From contig NZ_JAAGPF010000038.1 of NCBI RefSeq assembly GCF_017104645.1, forward strand, positions 1 to 37,445: 37,445 nucleotides of DNA, read 5' to 3'. Shown piece after piece: positions 25,081 to 33,301 of the stretch; position 1 is the stretch's first letter, and the number at the start of each line of letters is the position of its first letter. The translations under genes and the position numbers were made by a program. The notes below the pieces were generated by a model. It saw nothing but the letters and a program-made list of their open reading frames with translations, did no database searches and was not told where the DNA came from. The stretch is from Burkholderia sp. Ac-20379 (GTDB taxonomy: Bacteria > Pseudomonadota > Gammaproteobacteria > Burkholderiales > Burkholderiaceae).

Positions 25081-26073
25081 TCAGGCGGTCACGCGCCGGA
25101 CCCACACGACCGAGGTCGACGTGAACTGGCCGGCGCTGAAGCGGGCGATCAGGGTGTCGATCCGCAGGTTCAGGCGGGGCGAGTGGATGCGGCAGTGCAC
25201 GAGGAAGTAGCCGCTGTCGACGCCGATCATCGCGCCGGCCGGCAGTTGGCTGCTGCCCTGAACCGGGTTCAGGTAGGCGGCCAGCTCGCCGGTGTTGACG
25301 AAGTAGGCGGAGCCGCGATGCGTGGTGAGGCGGTGCGCATCGCTGCGCGTGAGGGTCGGGATGCCGGCCATCAGCACCGGCTCGGCCGCGGTGTTGACGT
25401 TGACGTTCGTCAGGTCGGGCAGCAGGGTGACGTACGGCGCCAGCGCCGCAATGGTGGCCGCGCTGTAGCCGGGAATCCGGGAGAGATCGTCGACCGTGAC
25501 GAGCTGCAGCGGCCAGCCGTCGGGGCCGCCGTTGCGACGCAGCGAACGCAGCATCGCGTCGCTGGTCTGTTTGGCGAGCGAGGGATCCAGCGACAGCGCG
25601 TCGAGCAGGCGGCGATAGGCAAGAATGCCGTCGTTGTTGGCCTGGTAGGGCTGGCCGACGGCGGGGCGGGATACCAGGTTCATCAGGTTGAAGCGCGATT
25701 GCGCGTCTTCCACGTGGCCCGAGATATAGGCTTTGGCGAGATCGGCATTGACGCCGAGCGCCTCGCGCGGCAGCAGATCGGCCAGTTGCACGTCGGCCAC
25801 CGGCTCGGACCAGGCCTGCCCGGCGAACGTGACGTTCGTCTTGACGCTTTGCTGGCGCAACTGCGCGCGCGCCCACTCGACGGCCGCGCGTTCGGCCCAT
25901 AGCGCCTGAGTGGAGAGCCGCTGGTTTTCCACGTCGTGGGTGGACACCTGCTGCCGCCATACGACGCCCGCCGCCAGCGTGGCGGCCAGCGCCACCACCA
26001 GCAGCACCGTCACGATCGCGATGCCGCGTTGCCTTGCCGGCGAGGCGGCACGGCGGGGCCGGGTGCGGTTCAT
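25081..26073 (-). CDS. gspK: Type II secretion minor pseudopilin GspK
   Basis: A 330-residue GspK, the large minor pseudopilin that caps the pseudopilus tip. The N-terminus has prepilin site RQRG/IAIVTVLLVVALAAT. As in other GspK proteins there is no Glu at mature position 5, which lets it sit at the tip. The long helical domain follows, with the typical motif DAQSRFNLMNL and near the end NVNTAAEPVL, both GspK signatures. It is encoded on the opposite strand from gspFGH, 6.5 kb away, paired with a membrane-protein gene 13 bases upstream. GspI, GspJ and GspL are not next to it, so this type II system is dispersed. Confidence 0.93.
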   Translation of the reverse strand: MNRTRPRRAASPARQRGIAIVTVLLVVALAATLAAGVVWRQQVSTHDVENQRLSTQALWAERAAVEWARAQLRQQSVKTNVTFAGQAWSEPVADVQLADLLPREALGVNADLAKAYISGHVEDAQSRFNLMNLVSRPAVGQPYQANNDGILAYRRLLDALSLDPSLAKQTSDAMLRSLRRNGGPDGWPLQLVTVDDLSRIPGYSAATIAALAPYVTLLPDLTNVNVNTAAEPVLMAGIPTLTRSDAHRLTTHRGSAYFVNTGELAAYLNPVQGSSQLPAGAMIGVDSGYFLVHCRIHSPRLNLRIDTLIARFSAGQFTSTSVVWVRRVTA

Positions 26074-26086
26074 GGGCGTCGCTCCG

Positions 26087-26656
26087 TCACGAGTCGAACG
26101 CCAGCCAGGTGTGCAGCAGACAGGCCGGCAGCGAGGCGGTGGCGCCGAAGCTCGCGGCCAGCGCGGCCAGCCAGATCGCGGGGGGCGGTTCGAGCACGCT
26201 GTCCGGCGTCGCGGCCAGCAGATCGACCAGCTCGGTGGCCGGGCGGGAACCCCACAGCAGCAGCGCGAACAAGCCGCACGAGAGCGTCATCGCGCCCGCG
26301 AACAGATACGCGGCGGCGTTGCGTCTCGCGTAAAACGGCGCGCGGTGATGGCGCTGATTCGTCGCCACGATCGAGATGCCGATCGACACCGGCACGACCG
26401 CCATCGCCGCGCCCCAGAAGTAGGGCTGATCGCTGTCGGGGTTGATCAGCAGCAGCGTGCCGATGATCCAGAACGGCGGCGCGAGCAGCGTCGAGAGCAG
26501 CCACGACGTCAACTGCCGCGGCAGCCACGGCGCACGCCAGCGCAGGGCGCGCGCATGCGACGGCATCATGCCGCGCGGCCGCGCGACGAAGCCCGCCGCC
26601 GTGGTGGCGGCGAGTTTCGCGACAAGCCAGCGCCGAACTATCGAAGCGATCGACAT
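26087..26656 (-). CDS. Uncharacterised inner-membrane protein upstream of gspK
   Basis: A 189-residue protein with a basic N-terminus and about four hydrophobic segments: WLLSTLLAPPFWIIGTLLLI, FWGAAMAVVPVSIGISIVA, AYLFAGAMTLSCGLFALLLW, and IWLAALAASFGATASLPACL near the C-terminus. I do not recognise the family. It is only 13 bases upstream of gspK on the same strand, so the two are almost surely co-transcribed and it may serve the secretion platform, though it does not look like GspL, GspM or GspN. The ATG at 26656 lacks a strong ribosome site and a downstream start is possible. Confidence 0.62.
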   Translation of the reverse strand: MSIASIVRRWLVAKLAATTAAGFVARPRGMMPSHARALRWRAPWLPRQLTSWLLSTLLAPPFWIIGTLLLINPDSDQPYFWGAAMAVVPVSIGISIVATNQRHHRAPFYARRNAAAYLFAGAMTLSCGLFALLLWGSRPATELVDLLAATPDSVLEPPPAIWLAALAASFGATASLPACLLHTWLAFDS

Positions 26657-27342
26657 GAAAGAACCGTGCAGATTTTCCGTGATGGGGCGCGATCCGCCGG
26701 CTACCCGGGCGGACGTTCCGATGAACGCCCCTTAACCCTCTAGACGGATCGAACGCGCCAGACCCGCAGAAAATTTGCAACCGGTTCGCAGATTCGCCGA
26801 TCGAGCCGGCGAATCCGCGATCGGCATCGGTATTTCGTTCCCCATCGTATCGAATGTCCTTTCGGTGTCACAAAAAATTACCGGTTGTGATCGGACGATA
26901 TGCGTGCGGTGGGCGCAGTGCCGGCCGCACGGTGCCGGCGGCGCGAGAGAGGGCGCATCCGGCGGAGCCGTCATATCCGATTGACCGAACGGAAGCGGGC
27001 GGCAATCGCGTCATACAGACGTCGCACCAGGACGCGCCGCGTGGCCGGAACGCCACGCCGATGCCGTGCACCGCGCCGCCGCGTACACGTTCGCGTCGAT
27101 TCTGTCTTGCCGCGCGTTGCGTCGTTGCGCGCACGCCGAACATGCCGGCGTCTTCCTCCCTCTTTTTGAATCGACGCGCGGCGCGCGCCTGAACCGCATG
27201 CCGCCGAAACGCGCGTCGTGCGTCGTACCGAGAAAAATTCTGCGGCATACCGCGCAGCGATTCGTCTAGTAGCTGTGACCCGCATGCGGCGCCCTGGAAC
27301 CGGCTGGATGCCGGGCCCGCAGCGAACGGTTGGCCATGACAA
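26657..27342. other. Long divergent intergenic region before the TIGR03032 gene
   Basis: A 686-bp region with no convincing gene: the short frames in it lack normal codon bias and ribosome sites. The part near 26760-26900 is less GC-rich and holds the best regulatory candidate (26854-26871). Weaker GTCAT half-sites appear at 26968 (CCGTCAT) and 27008-27025 (GCGTCAT-N4-ACGTCGC). The 27340 end has no strong ribosome site. It should contain promoters in both directions. Confidence 0.55.
26854..26871 (+). promoter_or_regulatory. Candidate Pho box in the divergent region
   Basis: ATGTCCT-TTCG-GTGTCAC: two TGTC cores exactly 11 bases apart, matching 12 of 18 positions of the enterobacterial Pho box by my count, followed by an A-tract. 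Its orientation would serve the rightward gene at 27343, though it is about 470 bases away; the leftward gspK unit starts 200 bases away. It is a match by eye in long intergenic DNA, so a chance hit is possible. Confidence 0.35.
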
Positions 27343-28503
27343 ATGGGTGGGGAGCAATTGGAATCGAACGGAAACGGGCAGGCGGGCGCCTATCGTGGCG
27401 AGCCGCCGACAGCGGAGGAAATCGCCGCGCCCTACATCAACATGCGCGATACCGGCCGCTTCATCGAGGTGCTGTCGGGGCTGGGCTGTTCGCTGGCGAT
27501 CAGCCGGCGGCCGAGCGGCGTGGCGCTGGTCGGCGCCGACGGCGGCGTGCCGACGCTGTCGGCCTGCCTGCTGCCGCGTTCGATGGGCATGGCCGTATCG
27601 GCGAACCGTCTTGCCGTCGCCGCCCAGCACGAACTGATGATCTTCGCCAACGTCGCCGCGCTCGCGCCGCATTATCCGGAGCGCCCCGGCCATTACGACG
27701 CGATGTACGTGCCGCGCCAGACGTACTTCACCGGCGATCTCGATCTGCACGACATGGTGTTCGACAAGCAGATCGTATTGGCGGTCAACACGCGCTTTTC
27801 GTGCATCTGTGTCATCGACGGATTCTTCAATTTCACGCCGATCTGGCAGCCGCCGTTCGTCACGTCGCTGGCGCCGGACGATCGCTGCCATCTGAACGGC
27901 ATGGCGTTCCACGACGGCAAGGTGCGCTACGCAACGGCGCTGGCCCGCAGCGATGCGCCGTTCGGCTGGCGCGAGCAGATGGCGCACGGCGGCATCGTGA
28001 TGGAGGTGCCGTCGGGCGAGATCGTGGCATCGGGCTTGTCGATGCCGCATTCGCCGCGCGTGATCGACGGCGTGCTGCATGTGCTCGAAGGCGGCCGGGG
28101 CCGCGTATTGCGGTTCGATCGCGGCACCGGCGAACCGCGCGAGCTGGCCCGGCTGCCGGGCTTCACGCACGGCCTGGCCGAGCATGGCGGCGTGCTGTTC
28201 GTCGGCTTGTCGCGGCTGCGCGAGCGGCGCGGCCCGCAGGGGCTGCCGATCGAGGAGAGCCGGCACGCGCTGGTGGCCGGCATCGCCGCGCTCGATGCGA
28301 AGAGCGGCGCATTGCTCGGGATTCTCGAGTTCTTCAACGGGGTGGACGAGGTCTTCGACATCCAGGTGATGCCCGGCGTGCGACGCGCCGAAATTCTCGG
28401 CGCCGAGCAATGGCTCGCCACGCCGTCGATCGTCACCATGCACGGCGGCTTCTGGCAGACGCAGCCGCGCGAGGATGACGAAGCTGCCTTGCGAGTGCAA
28501 TGA
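27343..28503 (+). CDS. TIGR03032-family beta-propeller-like protein
   Basis: A 386-residue cytoplasmic-looking protein of the uncharacterised TIGR03032 (DUF4915) family. Diagnostic blocks are LPRSMGMAVSANRLAVAAQ, YVPRQTYFTGDLDLHDM, VNTRFSCICVIDGFFNF, PPFVTSLAPDDRCHLNGMA, and MPHSPRVIDGVLHVLEGG. The repeated hydrophobic strand pattern suggests a beta-propeller. No signal peptide is seen. The family's reaction is not known to me. The next gene, an APS-kinase-like protein, starts 7 bases after its stop, so the two form an operon. The ATG at 27343 has a weak ribosome site; an internal ATG at 27442 is an alternative. Why it sits between type II secretion and two-partner secretion genes is unknown. 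Confidence 0.85.
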   Translation: MGGEQLESNGNGQAGAYRGEPPTAEEIAAPYINMRDTGRFIEVLSGLGCSLAISRRPSGVALVGADGGVPTLSACLLPRSMGMAVSANRLAVAAQHELMIFANVAALAPHYPERPGHYDAMYVPRQTYFTGDLDLHDMVFDKQIVLAVNTRFSCICVIDGFFNFTPIWQPPFVTSLAPDDRCHLNGMAFHDGKVRYATALARSDAPFGWREQMAHGGIVMEVPSGEIVASGLSMPHSPRVIDGVLHVLEGGRGRVLRFDRGTGEPRELARLPGFTHGLAEHGGVLFVGLSRLRERRGPQGLPIEESRHALVAGIAALDAKSGALLGILEFFNGVDEVFDIQVMPGVRRAEILGAEQWLATPSIVTMHGGFWQTQPREDDEAALRVQ

Positions 28504-28510
28504 GCGCGCG

Positions 28511-29194
28511 ATGAACAAGAAAGTTTGCGGGTTGTCGCCGGTGACATCGTCCTTATCGGTAAGCAGCCGAAATCGCGGCGACGCGGCGCGCGAAACCGGC
28601 CGCGCGGCAACCGGCCATGCGGCCGTGCGGCCCGAGCATCGAGGCGGCGCGATCTGGCTCACCGGCCTGTCCGGAGCGGGCAAGACGACGCTGGCCGAGG
28701 CGCTCGCCGTGCATCTGCGTTTGCTGGGTCAGTTCGTCGTGGTGCTCGACGGCGACCGGATGCGGGCCGGGTTGAATCGCGATCTCGGGTTCGGCGAAGC
28801 GGATCGCTTCGAGAACGTGCGGCGCCTGGCCGAAGTCGCGGCGGTGGTGGCGGATGCCGGCGGCGTGGCGGTGGTGGCGGCGATTGCGCCGTTGGCGGCG
28901 ATGCGCGATGCGGCGCGGGAACGCATCGGGCGCGCGTATCGCGAGGTGCATGTGCGCGCGCCGCTGGGCGTGTGCGCCGCGCGCGATCCGAAGGGCTTGT
29001 ATGCGCGTGCGCAACGGGGCGAATTGCCGGGATTGACCGGCGTCGATGCGCCCTACGAGCCGCCCGCCGATCCCGATCTGGTGATCGATACGGCGGAGGC
29101 GACGCGGGAGCAGTGCAGCGACATGTTGTTGTGGTTCACGCTCGATACGTTCCGGGTGCGATCGCGCGATGCGGGAGCGGGCGGCGCGGGCTGA
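28511..29194 (+). CDS. cysC: APS-kinase-like protein (CysC family)
   Basis: A 227-residue CysC-type kinase, which normally phosphorylates adenylyl sulfate (APS) with ATP to give PAPS, the sulfate donor. A Walker A loop GLSGAGKTT lies at 52-60, DGDRMRAGLNRDLGF at 80-94, ENVRRLAEVA at 101-110, and PKGLYARAQRGELPGLTG at 160-177; all are family signatures. The usual FISP segment with its conserved Ser is replaced by AIAP (124-127), and the first Arg of the following RAER motif is Ala. Substrate handling may therefore differ. A non-conserved, basic 45-residue N-terminal extension precedes the fold; I chose the ATG at 28511, 7 bases after the upstream stop. No cysD/cysN sulfurylase or sulfotransferase gene adjoins it. 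Confidence 0.85.
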   Translation: MNKKVCGLSPVTSSLSVSSRNRGDAARETGRAATGHAAVRPEHRGGAIWLTGLSGAGKTTLAEALAVHLRLLGQFVVVLDGDRMRAGLNRDLGFGEADRFENVRRLAEVAAVVADAGGVAVVAAIAPLAAMRDAARERIGRAYREVHVRAPLGVCAARDPKGLYARAQRGELPGLTGVDAPYEPPADPDLVIDTAEATREQCSDMLLWFTLDTFRVRSRDAGAGGAG

Positions 29195-29350
29195 CGGCAG
29201 CGGGAATCGAAGTGGATGTCGAACGGCGAATGAGTAGCGATATTAATCAGGATGGCTGATTGATTGCCACAGTCCTGAAATGAGAAGCGAATAGTGCGAG
29301 CTGCCCGGCAGCGCGAGAAGTTGTATTCGAGACCACAAGGGGAAAGGCGC

Positions 29351-31012
29351 ATGCCGCCGAGATTCAATCATCATCCGTGCATTCCGCCGCGGCTGCGACG
29401 CCGGCATCTGGCGGGTTGCGCGTTGCTTGGCGGCCTGGGCCTCGCGACCGGCGCCGGTGCGCAGGAAGCGCCGGCCGCCGGTCATGCGCCGACGGCGGAC
29501 GCGAGCCGTCCGGCGGATGCGTCCGCCATGCGCTTCGACATCAACGAGTTCATCGTGCGCGGCAATACCGTTCTGCCCGCGCTCGACATCGAGAAGGCGG
29601 TGTATCCGTACGAAGGCCCGGGCCGCTCCCTGGACGATGTCGACGCCGCGCGCGATGCGTTGACGAAGGCCTATCAGGATCGCGGCTATCAGTCGGTCGT
29701 GGTGGATCTGCCGCAGCAACAGGTGAAGAACGGCGTGGTGCTGCTGCAGGTCACCGAGGCGAAGATCGGCAGGGTGCGCGTGCAGGGCTCCAAGTACACG
29801 TCGCCGCAGAATATTCGCGACGCGGTGCCCGCGCTTGCGGAAGGCAAGGTGCCGGATTTCAATTCGGTGCAATCGCAGTTGGGCGCGCTCAACAATTCGA
29901 ACGATCGCCAGGTGCTGCCGGTGCTGAAGCCCGGCGTGATGCCGCAGACGGTCGACGTCGATCTGAAGGTGGACGATCACAGCCCGCTGCACGGCTCGAT
30001 CGAGCTGAACAACGACAACAGCCCGGGCACGTCGCTGCTGCGCACCATGGGCACGCTCAGCTATTCGAACCTCTGGCAGCTCGGGCACATCGTTTCGGCC
30101 ACCTACGTGCTGGCGCCGCAGCATCCGGCCGACGCGCGCGTCTATGCGTTCTCGTATCTCGCCCCGCTCGCCGATACGCATTGGAGCTTGCTGGGCACGA
30201 TCGTGCACTCGGACAGCAACGTCGCCGCGCTGGCCAGCACCAACGTGCTGGGCAAGGGCACGACCTACGGCTTCACGGCGATCTACACGTTGCCGGGCAG
30301 CGATACCTACGGCCACAACCTCAGCATCGAGATCGATCACAAGCACTACGACGAGACGGTCACCGTGCTGGGGCTGACCTCGTCGTCGCCGCTGACCTAC
30401 GTGCCGATCTCGGTCACCTATTCGGGACAACTGAATCTCAAGCAATCGCAGACGTCGTTCTCGGCGGCGCTCGTGACCAATATCCGCGGCCTGGGCAGCG
30501 GCTGGAACGATTGGGACGCCAAGCGCTACAACGCCACGCCGGATTTCATCTACGGCAAGTTCGACCTCAATCACACGCAGAACTTCAAGCACGACGTGCA
30601 GGCCAACCTGCACGTCAGCGCGCAGTTGTCGAATTCGCCGCTCGTGTCGAGCGAGCAGTTCGCCGCGGGCGGCATGAACACGGTGCGCGGCTACATGCAG
30701 GCCGAGGACACCGGCGACAGCGGGGTGATCGGCTCGTTCGAGCTGCGCACGCCGTCGCTGGCCCCGCATCTGAGCAGCCGGATCGACGAATTGCGGTTCC
30801 ATGCGTTCGTCGACGCGGCCCACTTGTGGCTGAACAGCCCGCTGCCGGATCAGATCTCGAGCTACAACCTGCTCAGCGTCGGCCTGGGCATGCGCATGCA
30901 GGTGATGAAGTACGCGAGTGCGAATTTCGAGGCCGGCTGGCCGCTGAAGGCGGGCATCTATACACGGCAGTACAGCCCCCGGTTCGATTTCAACGTTCGA
31001 CTGGGCTTCTGA
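29351..31012 (+). CDS. TpsB outer-membrane transporter of two-partner secretion (PdtB-like)
   Basis: A 553-residue FhaC/ShlB-family pore that exports a TpsA protein. The signal peptide ends near GAGA/QE (residue 37). Two POTRA domains, about 62-137 and 138-207 (INEFIVRGNTVLPALDIEKA; VRVQGSKYTSPQNIRDAVPA), precede a beta-barrel (208-553). The L6 tip motif VRGY is at 445-448 and FVDAA near the end corresponds to the conserved barrel FxD motif. The start is the ATG at 29351 (GGAAAGG upstream); an earlier in-frame start at 29294 would spoil the signal peptide. The only TpsA in the window is at 140-12880, so this is its likely partner despite the 16-kb gap. exbB follows after 56 bases, suggesting one transcript for pore and energy module. 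Confidence 0.93.
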   Translation: MPPRFNHHPCIPPRLRRRHLAGCALLGGLGLATGAGAQEAPAAGHAPTADASRPADASAMRFDINEFIVRGNTVLPALDIEKAVYPYEGPGRSLDDVDAARDALTKAYQDRGYQSVVVDLPQQQVKNGVVLLQVTEAKIGRVRVQGSKYTSPQNIRDAVPALAEGKVPDFNSVQSQLGALNNSNDRQVLPVLKPGVMPQTVDVDLKVDDHSPLHGSIELNNDNSPGTSLLRTMGTLSYSNLWQLGHIVSATYVLAPQHPADARVYAFSYLAPLADTHWSLLGTIVHSDSNVAALASTNVLGKGTTYGFTAIYTLPGSDTYGHNLSIEIDHKHYDETVTVLGLTSSSPLTYVPISVTYSGQLNLKQSQTSFSAALVTNIRGLGSGWNDWDAKRYNATPDFIYGKFDLNHTQNFKHDVQANLHVSAQLSNSPLVSSEQFAAGGMNTVRGYMQAEDTGDSGVIGSFELRTPSLAPHLSSRIDELRFHAFVDAAHLWLNSPLPDQISSYNLLSVGLGMRMQVMKYASANFEAGWPLKAGIYTRQYSPRFDFNVRLGF

Positions 31013-31068
31013 CGGATTTTTGATCGTGCCGGGCCGATGCGGCAGGCGGCGCAAACGGGGAGTGGATC

Positions 31069-32865
31069 GTGAAGCGAGTGATGGTGTTCATGTTGGCGGC
31101 GTTGCTGGGCACGCTGCCGGGAATCGCAAATGCGTGGTGGCAGAACGATTGGTCGTTCCGTAAGGCGATCACGATCGACGCAAGCGCGAAGGGGGCGAAC
31201 CTCAACGAATCGGCCGGCCGCGTGCCGCTGCTGATCCGCCTGCATTCGGGCAACTTCCAGTTCGACGGCCTGGCCGACAACGGCGCGGATATCCGCTTCG
31301 TGGCGGCCGACGACAAGACGCCGCTGAACTATCAGATCGAGCAGTACGATCCGGTGCTCGGCGTGGCGCTGATCTGGGTGGACGTGCCGAAGATGCCGGC
31401 CGGTTCCGCCGAATCGATCTGGATGTACTACGGCAACAAGAAGGCGCCGGACGGCAGCAAGCCGGCCGAGGTGTTCGATGCCGATTACGCGCTCGTCTAC
31501 CACTTCAACGGCGCGGCGGGCACGCCGCCGAAGGACGCCACCGCCTATGCCAACAACGCGCAGGCGGCGACCGTGCGCACGGTCGAGGACGGCATCGTCG
31601 GCAAGGGCGTGAGCTTCGACGGCAACGGTTCGCTGACGCTGCCGGCCACGCCGTCGCTGAACGTGGCGGCCGGCGGCGCGTTCACCTTCAGCGCGTGGGT
31701 CAAGCCCGCCGCGCTGGCCTCGAACGCGCTGCTCTACAGCCGCCGAGACGGCGCCAACGCGCTGCTGATCGGCCTCGACAACGGGCTGCCGTTCGCCGAG
31801 ATCGACGGCGGGGGCGCACCGGTGCGCATCGCCGGCACCGCACCGCTGACGGCGGCCCAGTGGGCGCACGTCGCCGTGACCGACGACGGGCACACCCTCG
31901 TTGTCTACGTCAACGGCAAGCAGGTCGCGCAGATCGCCGGCACGCTGCCGGCCCTGACGACCCCCGCCGTGATCGGCGCCGACGCGCCCGGCGCGCCGGC
32001 CGGCTTCTCGGCCTACGCCGGCGCGCTCGACGAGCTGCGTCTGTCGCGCATCGCGCGCCCGGCGGCCGTGATCGCCATCGACGCGCTGGCGCAAGGCTCG
32101 GAATCGAAGCTGATCGCCTACGGCAACGACGAAAAGCAATCGGGCTTCGGCTTCGGCTACTTCGGCGTGATCGTGCATTCGGTGACGGTGGACGCCTGGG
32201 TCGTGATCGGCATCCTGCTGGTGATGGCGCTGGTGTCGTGGGTCGTCATGTACAACAAGGCGCGCTACGTCGGCCTGGTCGACAAGGCCAACCTGTTCTT
32301 CACGCAGCGCTTCCGCGAGATCGGCGGGCGTCATCTGACGGGCCTCGCCCACTACGACGAGAAGAGCGCCGAAGGCCGCCGCCTGTTCCAGTCCTCGCTG
32401 TATCGCCTGTATCGCGCCGGCGTGCACGAAATCCACGCCCGCGTGGATTCCACCGGCCGCACCGTGATCACCAGCGAATCGATCGAAGCGATCCGCGCCT
32501 CGATGGACGCGACGCTGGTGCGCGAGAACCAGCGGCTGTCGAAATCGATGGTGCTGTTGACCATCGCGATCTCGGGCGGGCCGTTCCTGGGGCTGCTCGG
32601 CACGGTGGTGGGCGTGATGATCACGTTCGCCGCGATCGCGGCGGCCGGCGACGTCAACGTGAACGCCATCGCACCGGGTATCGCGGCGGCGCTGCTGGCC
32701 ACCGTGACCGGCCTGTTCGTCGCGATTCCGGCCCTGTTCGGCTACAACTATCTGCTGATCCGCAACAAGAACGTGACCGCCAACATGCAGGTGTTCGTCG
32801 ACGAATTCGTCACGCGCCTGGCCGAAGCGCACCGTTCGCCGGATCACGCGGTCCTGGCTGACTGA
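31069..32865 (+). CDS. exbB: ExbB/TolQ proton channel with N-terminal DUF2341 and LamG-like domains
   Basis: A 598-residue protein, more than twice the usual ExbB length. A signal peptide (1-22, ANA/WW) is followed by a DUF2341 domain (about 60-135), a concanavalin/LamG-like domain (about 140-335; ALVYHFNGA, FTFSAWVKPAAL, WAHVAVTDDGHTLVVYVNGK, LDELRLSRIARP), a first membrane segment (372-395), a cytoplasmic helical region, and the two conserved MotA/TolQ/ExbB segments (about 495-523 and 535-565; GGPFLGLLGTVVGVMITFAA). The GTG start has GGGGAGTGG upstream. It is followed by exbD and tonB. The periplasmic lectin-like half could bind a glycan or the exported adhesin. The proton-channel role is established for the family; the sensing role is inferred. 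Confidence 0.93.
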   Translation: MKRVMVFMLAALLGTLPGIANAWWQNDWSFRKAITIDASAKGANLNESAGRVPLLIRLHSGNFQFDGLADNGADIRFVAADDKTPLNYQIEQYDPVLGVALIWVDVPKMPAGSAESIWMYYGNKKAPDGSKPAEVFDADYALVYHFNGAAGTPPKDATAYANNAQAATVRTVEDGIVGKGVSFDGNGSLTLPATPSLNVAAGGAFTFSAWVKPAALASNALLYSRRDGANALLIGLDNGLPFAEIDGGGAPVRIAGTAPLTAAQWAHVAVTDDGHTLVVYVNGKQVAQIAGTLPALTTPAVIGADAPGAPAGFSAYAGALDELRLSRIARPAAVIAIDALAQGSESKLIAYGNDEKQSGFGFGYFGVIVHSVTVDAWVVIGILLVMALVSWVVMYNKARYVGLVDKANLFFTQRFREIGGRHLTGLAHYDEKSAEGRRLFQSSLYRLYRAGVHEIHARVDSTGRTVITSESIEAIRASMDATLVRENQRLSKSMVLLTIAISGGPFLGLLGTVVGVMITFAAIAAAGDVNVNAIAPGIAAALLATVTGLFVAIPALFGYNYLLIRNKNVTANMQVFVDEFVTRLAEAHRSPDHAVLAD

Positions 32866-32884
32866 CCGACGCGGGGAGACCACC

Positions 32885-33292
32885 ATGCAGGTTCAGGACG
32901 ACGACAAGCCGTACGACGACATCAACATCACGCCGATGCTCGATCTGGCGTACGTACTGCTGATCATTTTCATCATCATGACGACCGCTTCGGTGCAGGG
33001 GATCAAGGTCGATCTGCCGAAGGCGAGCTCGTCCGCGAGCCTGGCCAAGCCGAAGACCAAGGCCATCACCGTGGCCGACTCGGGGCAGATCTTCCTCGAC
33101 GCCTACCCGGTGACGATGGACGAACTCGAAAGCCGGCTGCGCACCGAGAAAGCCACGAATCCCGAGTTTCCGATCGTGCTCAAGGGCGACGCGACGGTGC
33201 AGTACCAGCGCGTGATGGACGTGCTCGATCTGCTGCGCCGCCTCGATCTGTCGCAAGTCGGTCTGGTGACCGGCAAGGCGAAGGGCGGCTAG
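32885..33292 (+). CDS. exbD: ExbD/TolR proton-channel subunit
   Basis: A 135-residue single-pass protein that pairs with ExbB to use the proton gradient. The short cytoplasmic N-terminus runs into the membrane segment NITPMLDLAYVLLIIFIIM (about 14-32), with the key membrane Asp at position 20. The periplasmic domain (about 45-130) shows the standard pattern, including IFLDAYPVTMDELESRL and DLLRRLDLSQVGLVTGKA. GGGGAG precedes the ATG. It lies between exbB (19 bases) and tonB (9 bases). Confidence 0.95.
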   Translation: MQVQDDDKPYDDINITPMLDLAYVLLIIFIIMTTASVQGIKVDLPKASSSASLAKPKTKAITVADSGQIFLDAYPVTMDELESRLRTEKATNPEFPIVLKGDATVQYQRVMDVLDLLRRLDLSQVGLVTGKAKGG

Positions 33293-33301
33293 GGACCGGC
33301 G

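Noticed and set aside
26775-27248. Several short frames in the 686-bp gap
   Set aside because: They have poor codon bias, no ribosome sites and no recognisable sequence.
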